A DNA stretch of 64,000 nucleotides from an uncultured Vibrio sp. (GTDB lineage: Bacteria; Pseudomonadota; Gammaproteobacteria; Enterobacterales; Vibrionaceae). The position numbers were made by a program, and so were the translations under genes. Location: the NCBI RefSeq assembly GCF_963675395.1, contig NZ_OY776223.1, positions 1,302,001-1,366,000 on the forward strand, in the 5' to 3' direction. Positions 58,614 to 64,000 of this stretch are shown piece by piece (position 1 is the stretch's first letter; every line of letters begins with the position of its first letter). The notes below the pieces were generated by a model. That model had not been told where the DNA came from and did not search any database. It saw only the letters and a program-made list of their open reading frames with translations.

Positions 58614-59501
58614 CTAACTTTTGTTGAATTCTTGCAAATGATAGCCACGAAGCGTCTCAATTTCCTGATGCCAAATGTCTGGATCAATTGTTTCTAAAAT
58701 CAGGGGGATACCATCAAAACGAGAGTCTCTTGCTATATACTCAAAACAGTCCCAACCGATTTCACCTTTGCCCAGAGAGTGATGGCGATCAACCCGGCTA
58801 GCAAACTCGACTTTTGAATCATTTAGATGCATCGCCCTTAAATAGTGCATACCAACGATACGATCGAACTCGGAAAACGTGCGTTCGCAATCTTCTTTCG
58901 TTCTTAAATCATAGCCTGCGGTAAACGTATGGCAGGTATCAATGCACACACCGACACGCTCTTTGTCTTCTACCTGCTCGATGATTTCTGCTAGGTGTTC
59001 AAACTTCCATCCCAGATTTGTGCCTTGACCCGCCGTGTTCTCGATAACCGCAATCACGTTCGGTACCGCTTTATGTGCAAGATTGATTGACTCCGCTATC
59101 GTCGCTAAACACGCTTGCTCAGATACTTTATTTAGGTGACTTCCGGGATGAAAGTTTAAAAGCGTTAGCCCAAGCTGATTACAACGCTCCATTTCATCAA
59201 TGAATGCGGCTCGTGACTTACTGAGTTTCTCTTCTTCTGGCGCACCTAAATTAATCAGATACGAATCATGCGGTAAAATACTTTCAGAGCCAAAGCCAAG
59301 CATTTTGCAGTTGGCTTTAAATGCACTGATGGTTTTCTCTTCCAGTGGCTTGGCGGCCCACTGGCGCTGGTTTTTGCTAAATAAAGCAAAAGCATTTGCG
59401 CCTATCTCACGTGCACGCAAAGGGGCCTGATCCACGCCTCCGGCGGCAGAAACATGAGCGCCGATCAGTTTACTTCCAAACTTGTTTTTCATATTTGTCA
59501 T
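58614..59501 (-). CDS. nfo: Endonuclease IV Nfo
   Basis: Nfo is a zinc-dependent AP endonuclease of base-excision repair, working after glycosylases such as Ung nearby. The 295-residue TIM-barrel protein has metal-site motifs [56 protein letters not shown] and [12 protein letters not shown]. An ATG three codons later is an alternative start. E. coli has nfo elsewhere, so the ung-nfo proximity is a local feature. Confidence 0.96.
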   Translation of the reverse strand: MTNMKNKFGSKLIGAHVSAAGGVDQAPLRAREIGANAFALFSKNQRQWAAKPLEEKTISAFKANCKMLGFGSESILPHDSYLINLGAPEEEKLSKSRAAFIDEMERCNQLGLTLLNFHPGSHLNKVSEQACLATIAESINLAHKAVPNVIAVIENTAGQGTNLGWKFEHLAEIIEQVEDKERVGVCIDTCHTFTAGYDLRTKEDCERTFSEFDRIVGMHYLRAMHLNDSKVEFASRVDRHHSLGKGEIGWDCFEYIARDSRFDGIPLILETIDPDIWHQEIETLRGYHLQEFNKS

Positions 59502-59664
59502 TTAATCACTTTAGACTTTCAGGTTGTGTACCTAAATACAACCAGTTGCACCACGTTGGTTAAATTCAAACCGACAATATGTAGTAAAATAACAACACAT
59601 TAGTCTTTAAAATATTTTTTATATTATAAAAAATAGTGAAATCACTATGTTTTTAAACACTTTA

Positions 59665-59761
59665 TTGATTTAACTCAACAAAACAACCTTAATAAAAATA
59701 ATGTTTTTGGTTGTTTTTTGACTTAAATCAATATTAAAATAGTGGTTATTAGCTATATAAT
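59665..59761 (+). promoter_or_regulatory. grcA promoter with two FNR boxes
   Basis: FNR-like sites TTGATTTAACTCAA (59665-59678) and TTGACTTAAATCAA (59718-59731) each miss the TTGAT-N4-ATCAA consensus at one position. Their centres are 53 bp apart. TATAAT at 59756-59761 puts the second site near -41 to -43. E. coli yfiD (grcA) has FNR sites at -40.5 and -93.5, also 53 bp apart. Confidence 0.8.
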
Positions 59762-59829
59762 ACTCAGCTCAATAAAAACTTTGAAAACTAACACCAATAA
59801 ACACCACGTAAGTGGACTAGGAGACAGTG

Positions 59830-60207
59830 ATGATCCAAGGTATCCAAATTACTAAAGCGGCAAATGACGAACTACTAAACTCTATCTGGCTACTAGATGG
59901 TGAAAAGAACGAAGCTCGTTGTGTTGCAGCATCAGCTGGCTACGAAGCAGATCAAGTGATTGCGATCAGCGATCTAGGCGAATACGAAAGCCGCGAAGTA
60001 GCAATCGAAACAGCACCAAAAATTGAAGGTGGTCAGCACCTGAACGTGAACGTGCTTAAGCGTGAAACACTAGAAGATGCTGTCGCTAACCCAGAGAAAT
60101 ATCCTCAGCTAACCATTCGTGTTTCTGGCTACGCAGTACGTTTCAACTCGCTAACTCCAGAACAGCAACGTGACGTAATCGCACGTACCTTTACTGAGTC
60201 TCTATAA
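59830..60207 (+). CDS. grcA: Autonomous glycyl radical cofactor GrcA (YfiD)
   Basis: GrcA replaces the damaged C-terminus of pyruvate formate-lyase after oxygen exposure. The 125-residue protein matches the PFL C-terminus, with the radical Gly100 in [19 protein letters not shown]. The start is the ATG at 59830 after AGGAG; a GTG one codon upstream is also open. The promoter has two FNR boxes, which agrees with induction under low oxygen. It is followed by a terminator. Confidence 0.96.
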   Translation: MIQGIQITKAANDELLNSIWLLDGEKNEARCVAASAGYEADQVIAISDLGEYESREVAIETAPKIEGGQHLNVNVLKRETLEDAVANPEKYPQLTIRVSGYAVRFNSLTPEQQRDVIARTFTESL

Positions 60208-60236
60208 TCGCAGAGACACACTCCGGTAAGTTTTCC

Positions 60237-60266
60237 AAACGGCGCTCATTGAGCGTCGTTTTTTAT
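60237..60266 (+). terminator. grcA terminator
   Basis: AAACGGCGCTC and GAGCGTCGTTTTTT form a stem (one mismatch) around ATT. Confidence 0.85.
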
Positions 60267-60280
60267 GGTCAGCACAAAAA

Positions 60281-60308
60281 AAAGGTGAAGACTAAGCTCC
60301 ACCTTTCT
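60281..60308 (-). terminator. thrABC operon terminator
   Basis: On the minus strand AAAGGTGGAGC and a TCACCTTTTTTTT arm form a stem and T-run just after thrC. Confidence 0.7.
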
Positions 60309-60327
60309 CTTTTAGCTTGTAAGTTGC

Positions 60328-61608
60328 TTATTGCACTCGACGCAATACGGCTTTAAGCGCTTCAAAATCCGCATCTAAATCTTCAGAAAGTAGTTCCATC
60401 ACAGCATGCTTCGCAAGTGGTGCTGGCAGGTCGATATCAGATTCTAGGATCTCATCAACCACTTCTTTGAACTTCGCCGGGTGAGCCGTACACAGGAACA
60501 AACCAGTTTCGCCCGCTTGAAGCTGCTCATCCAGTACACGATACGCGATAGCACCATGTGGTTCACATAAGTAACCTAGTGAATTCAACTCTTTCACTGA
60601 CTCAGCGCTCTGTTCATCAGAAACGGCACCTTTACCTAGTGTTTCCAAGCCCCACTCTTTTACGCGGCATAGCTCTTCAATGCGAGGCCAGTTGTTTGGC
60701 TGACTTACGTCCATTGCGTTGGAAGTTGTAGCAACCGTTGGTTTTGGATCCCACTTTCCTGTTTCTAGATAGCGAGGTACTGTATCATTCGCATTCGTTG
60801 CGGCGATAAAACGTTTAATTGGTAAACCAAGCGCTTTCGCCAGCAAACCAGCCGTTAGGTTACCGAAGTTACCACTAGGTACAGAGATAACCAGGTTTTC
60901 ACGCTCTTGTTTACTCATTTGCGCTGCTGCTTCAAAGTAGTAACAGATTTGCGCCATCAAACGGCTGATGTTGATTGAGTTCGCAGAGTTAAGACCGATT
61001 TCTTCACGCAGAGCAGCATCATCGAACGCCTGTTTCACAAGAGCCTGGCAGGCGTCGAAATCGCCGTCAATTGCCACTGTATGAATGTTCTTACCTAGCG
61101 TACAGAATAGCTTTTCTTGTAGCGGGCTGATTTTGCCTTTAGGGTAAAGAATCACAACGTTGATATCTTCCATGCCGTAGAAAGCATGAGCTACCGCAGC
61201 ACCCGTATCACCCGATGTTGCTGTAAGAATCGTGATCTTACCGCCAGTAGATACCGCCGCCAGTGATTGCGCCATAAAACGACCACCGAAGTCTTTAAAC
61301 GCCAGTGTTGGGCCGTGGAAAAGCTCCAAAGCATAAACGCCATCTTTGACTTGTTTGATTGGCGCAGGGAATTGGAAAGCTGCATCAACCATAGAGTTAA
61401 CTTGATCTTCTGACAGTTCGTCACCAATCAATGCGGAAAGAATTTTTGTACTGCGCGAGACAAAATCTTCTTCTAGCAGCGCATCAATATCATCAAATTT
61501 TGGTAATTCCGATGGAAAAAACAGGCCTTGGTTACGACCTAATCCTTGGCGAACGGCTTGGCCAAAGGAAACTTGTTCATCATTTTCTTTTATATTGTAA
61601 AGCTTCAT
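60328..61608 (-). CDS. thrC: Threonine synthase ThrC
   Basis: This PLP enzyme converts phosphohomoserine to threonine. The 426-residue protein has the PLP lysine in [27 protein letters not shown] and [12 protein letters not shown]. The start codon overlaps the thrB stop (ATGA), giving translational coupling. Last gene of thrABC; a terminator follows. Confidence 0.97.
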   Translation of the reverse strand: MKLYNIKENDEQVSFGQAVRQGLGRNQGLFFPSELPKFDDIDALLEEDFVSRSTKILSALIGDELSEDQVNSMVDAAFQFPAPIKQVKDGVYALELFHGPTLAFKDFGGRFMAQSLAAVSTGGKITILTATSGDTGAAVAHAFYGMEDINVVILYPKGKISPLQEKLFCTLGKNIHTVAIDGDFDACQALVKQAFDDAALREEIGLNSANSINISRLMAQICYYFEAAAQMSKQERENLVISVPSGNFGNLTAGLLAKALGLPIKRFIAATNANDTVPRYLETGKWDPKPTVATTSNAMDVSQPNNWPRIEELCRVKEWGLETLGKGAVSDEQSAESVKELNSLGYLCEPHGAIAYRVLDEQLQAGETGLFLCTAHPAKFKEVVDEILESDIDLPAPLAKHAVMELLSEDLDADFEALKAVLRRVQ

Positions 61609-62576
61609 AGCTCACTTCCTGTTACTTTCGAACCCTGTTTATCCAGACGACAAACGTGGACGAATCCTTCTTCGTTTTGTACGTAATTTTGTTCTAACCA
61701 GCGAGCAACTCGCTCAGCGACATCTTTATCTTTGCAAATACTGAACAGTGTCGGACCACTGCCAGAAATACCGGTTGATAACGCGCCCGCAGATGCAGCG
61801 TATTGGCGAGCGTTCGCAAAGCCCGGCAGCAGTTTCTCACGATACGGTTCTGCGATCACGTCTTTGATCATTTTCGCCGCAAGTTCTGGTTGACCAGAAT
61901 GACACGCGTGAATAAAGCCTGCAAGGTGGCGACCATGAGCTATGATATCTTGTCGGCGGTATTGAGATGGTAGGATCTCTCGAGCTTCCGCAGTAGACAC
62001 TTTGATGCCCGGGTAAGCCATTACCCAGTACCAGTCATCAAAACATGGTACTTCCTGACTAATGATGCCAAGCTCTTCAAGCATCAGCTGCACGCCACCT
62101 AAGTAACACGGTGCCACGTTATCATAGTGGATACCACCGGAAATTTTACCTTCCATCTCACCCATTAGCGCTAACAGCTCAGTTTCATTAAGCGGTTGTC
62201 CGTGGAAACGGTTCAAAGCGTCTAGTGCAGCAACAATAGAACAAGCACTAGAGCCTAAGCCTGAGCCAATCGGCATGTTTTTCTCAAGCGTCATTTCCAA
62301 TGATTTCAGCTCAACGCCTTTTTTGTCCAGCTCTCGAGCGAAGACAACCCAACAGTCGTAAACAATGTTCTCTTTTGGATCTGTTGGTAACTTTGAGACA
62401 AAGTTACCTGCTGTTTTCAAACTGAACGGTTCAGAGCCTGCTTTCACTTGTACTCGGTCACCCAACAAGGTGCCATCGATAGGAGAGACAGCAGCTCCCA
62501 AAACATCAAAACCTACGCTAACATTACCAATTGATGCTGGGGCATAAACCACTACATCCATATCACTTGAACTCAT
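61605..62576 (-). CDS. thrB: Homoserine kinase ThrB
   Basis: ThrB is a GHMP-family kinase phosphorylating homoserine. It has the ATP loop [17 protein letters not shown] and the N-terminal [18 protein letters not shown]. The ATG at 62576 (323 residues) lies 5 bases after the thrA stop; the longer frame begins inside thrA. Its stop overlaps thrC by four bases. Confidence 0.96.
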   Translation of the reverse strand: MSSSDMDVVVYAPASIGNVSVGFDVLGAAVSPIDGTLLGDRVQVKAGSEPFSLKTAGNFVSKLPTDPKENIVYDCWVVFARELDKKGVELKSLEMTLEKNMPIGSGLGSSACSIVAALDALNRFHGQPLNETELLALMGEMEGKISGGIHYDNVAPCYLGGVQLMLEELGIISQEVPCFDDWYWVMAYPGIKVSTAEAREILPSQYRRQDIIAHGRHLAGFIHACHSGQPELAAKMIKDVIAEPYREKLLPGFANARQYAASAGALSTGISGSGPTLFSICKDKDVAERVARWLEQNYVQNEEGFVHVCRLDKQGSKVTGSEL

Positions 62577-62581
62577 TACTG

Positions 62582-64000
62582 TTATACCCCTAGTTTCCAA
62601 CCTAAAGTACGCATCACATCTGAAAATACGCCGGCAGCAGTTACTTCAGTACCCGCACCGTAGCCACGTAGTACCAACGGAATTGGCTGGTAGTAACGGC
62701 TGTAGAACGCTAGTGCGTTTTCACCATCTTTAATTTTGTACATTGGATCATTTTCATCAACACTTGCAATGCTTACCTTGCACTTGCCTTCACTAATTTC
62801 ACCAACATAACGCAAAACTTTACCTTCTTCAGCGGCTTTTGCGACGAGATCTTTAAAGTAAGCATCCGCTTCAGGTAACCTCGCCATAAACTCATCGACA
62901 CTGCCCGAATCGTCAAAACCAGGTGGTAGCGCTTGATCAACCACAACGTCTTCCAACTCTAGGGACATGCCCGCTTCACGAGCCAGAATAAGAAGCTTAC
63001 GAGCCACATCCATACCCGATAGATCATCACGTGGATCCGGTTCAGTGAAGCCATTTTCTTTCGCGATGTTGGTCGCTTCACTCAAGCTCATGCCTTCGTC
63101 TAGCTTACCGAAGATGTAAGACAGTGAGCCTGATAGAATGCCGCTGAAGCGCTCAAGCTCATCACCTGCTGAAATAAGGTTCTGTAGGTTTTCGATAACT
63201 GGCAGACCGGCACCAACGGTTGTCTCGTACATCAGTTTACGACGTGAGTTACGCGCCACATCGCGAAGCTGGTGGTAGTACGCCATGCTTGCTGTGTTTG
63301 CTTTTTTGTTTGGTGTTACAACGTGGAAGCCCGCCGCTAGGAAGTCTGCATACTGATTGGCAATATCTTCACTCGAAGTACAATCAACTAAAACAGGGTT
63401 GATGATGTGGTTGCGTTGCACAAGTGCAATCAGGCGCGCTAAGCTGAACTCTTCAGTGGCTGAAGACATGCGGTCGCGCCAGTGTTCCAGTGATAGACCT
63501 TCACTATCAAGTAACAGACCTTTACTATTTGCCAGACCACATACACGAATGATGATGCCTTTCTCTGCCAGTTTTGCTTGCTGACGTTCAATCTGATCCA
63601 CTAGCTCACCACCAACACCACCGATGCCTACGACGAAGACATCAAGGAAATGCTTAGAATTGAATAGGTTCATGTGACAAGCTTTGATTGCCTCAGAGAT
63701 CTTATCTTCAGGGATAACGGCTGAGATAGCGCGTTCTGAAGAGCCCTGTGCGATTGCTACGATATTGACATTCACTTCAGCAAGAGATGAGAAGAAACGT
63801 GAAGCAACACCGCGTGACGTACGCATACCATCACCAACTAGTGTCACGATGGCTACATCGTCAATGAACTCGACTGGTTCAAGCAAACCATCTTTCAGTT
63901 CCAGCTCAAACGCTTCTGCCAGAGTCTGTTGTGCTTTTACTTTATCTTCTGCTTCAATACAGAAACTGATGCTGTATTCTGAAGATGACTGAGTGATCAG
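62582..64000 (-). CDS. thrA: Aspartokinase I / homoserine dehydrogenase I ThrA, 3' part
   Basis: A bifunctional enzyme catalysing the first and third steps of threonine synthesis. The window holds the C-terminal 472 residues: part of the regulatory ACT region ([34 protein letters not shown]) and the whole homoserine dehydrogenase with the NAD motif [25 protein letters not shown] and [14 protein letters not shown]. The frame stays open to base 64000, so the kinase domain, start and thrL attenuator lie beyond the window. Confidence 0.97.
   Translation of the reverse strand: MITQSSSEYSISFCIEAEDKVKAQQTLAEAFELELKDGLLEPVEFIDDVAIVTLVGDGMRTSRGVASRFFSSLAEVNVNIVAIAQGSSERAISAVIPEDKISEAIKACHMNLFNSKHFLDVFVVGIGGVGGELVDQIERQQAKLAEKGIIIRVCGLANSKGLLLDSEGLSLEHWRDRMSSATEEFSLARLIALVQRNHIINPVLVDCTSSEDIANQYADFLAAGFHVVTPNKKANTASMAYYHQLRDVARNSRRKLMYETTVGAGLPVIENLQNLISAGDELERFSGILSGSLSYIFGKLDEGMSLSEATNIAKENGFTEPDPRDDLSGMDVARKLLILAREAGMSLELEDVVVDQALPPGFDDSGSVDEFMARLPEADAYFKDLVAKAAEEGKVLRYVGEISEGKCKVSIASVDENDPMYKIKDGENALAFYSRYYQPIPLVLRGYGAGTEVTAAGVFSDVMRTLGWKLGV

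Overview
The window is a chromosomal segment of a Vibrio-type gammaproteobacterium. Gene content and order show this: yjjX-trpR-slt, tyrA-aroF, murJ/rpsT beside ribF-ileS-lspA-fkpB-ispH, a HlyU-type regulator next to nhaR, an NptA Na+/phosphate symporter, VpsR, fldB/xerD-dsbC-recJ-prfB-lysS, srmB/trmN6, ung/grcA and thrABC. The species cannot be fixed from this sequence. Almost everything is core genome. I see no rRNA, tRNA, CRISPR array, prophage or integron. The only autonomous mobile element is one IS1182-family insertion sequence.

Layout: 0-4.8 kb holds the 3' end of yjjX, trpR, slt and ettA. 4.8-6.4 kb is an IS inserted in the ettA terminator. 6.8-13.4 kb holds an M23 peptidase, aromatic biosynthesis (tyrA, aroF with tandem TyrR boxes) and cell-wall recycling (nagZ, anmK-murQ). 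13.4-18.9 kb holds a palindromic repeat, two small envelope proteins, and a pyruvate-type module: a CstA-family transporter plus a LytS/LytTR two-component pair. Ten phased copies of a BtsR-like site precede the transporter. 18.9-27.4 kb is the ispH-fkpB-lspA-ileS-ribF/murJ/rpsT block, with an ERIC element and internal terminators. 27.6-32 kb holds hlyU, nhaR, nptA with a Pho-box-like site, and a QEGLA-motif peptidase-like gene. 32-38.6 kb holds thyA-lgt-TSUP and rppH-ptsP, then mutH behind a GATC/DnaA-box-rich spacer. 38.6-42.4 kb holds small proteins, tas and vpsR. 42.6-49.7 kb holds lysS-prfB-recJ-dsbC-xerD and fldB. 49.8-60.2 kb holds brnQ, trmN6, srmB, yaaA, an alanine symporter, a hemerythrin, ung, nfo and grcA. 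The end carries thrC-thrB-thrA, with thrA running off the window.

The most notable observation is the regulatory array at 14510-14699: ten 8-mers fitting ACC[A/G][C/T]TNA, spaced 20-21 bp apart. E. coli BtsR is known, as I recall it, for two such sites. Other points of interest are two short genes with strong ribosome sites and no recognised family (a 37-residue CxxC peptide at 40658-40771 and a 38-residue basic peptide at 58428-58544), the GATC/DnaA-box cluster upstream of mutH, an IS that replaced the terminator it broke, a DsbC with a lipobox, the RF2 frameshift, and a grcA promoter with two FNR boxes 53 bp apart. All family assignments are from memory of protein families; no database search was possible.
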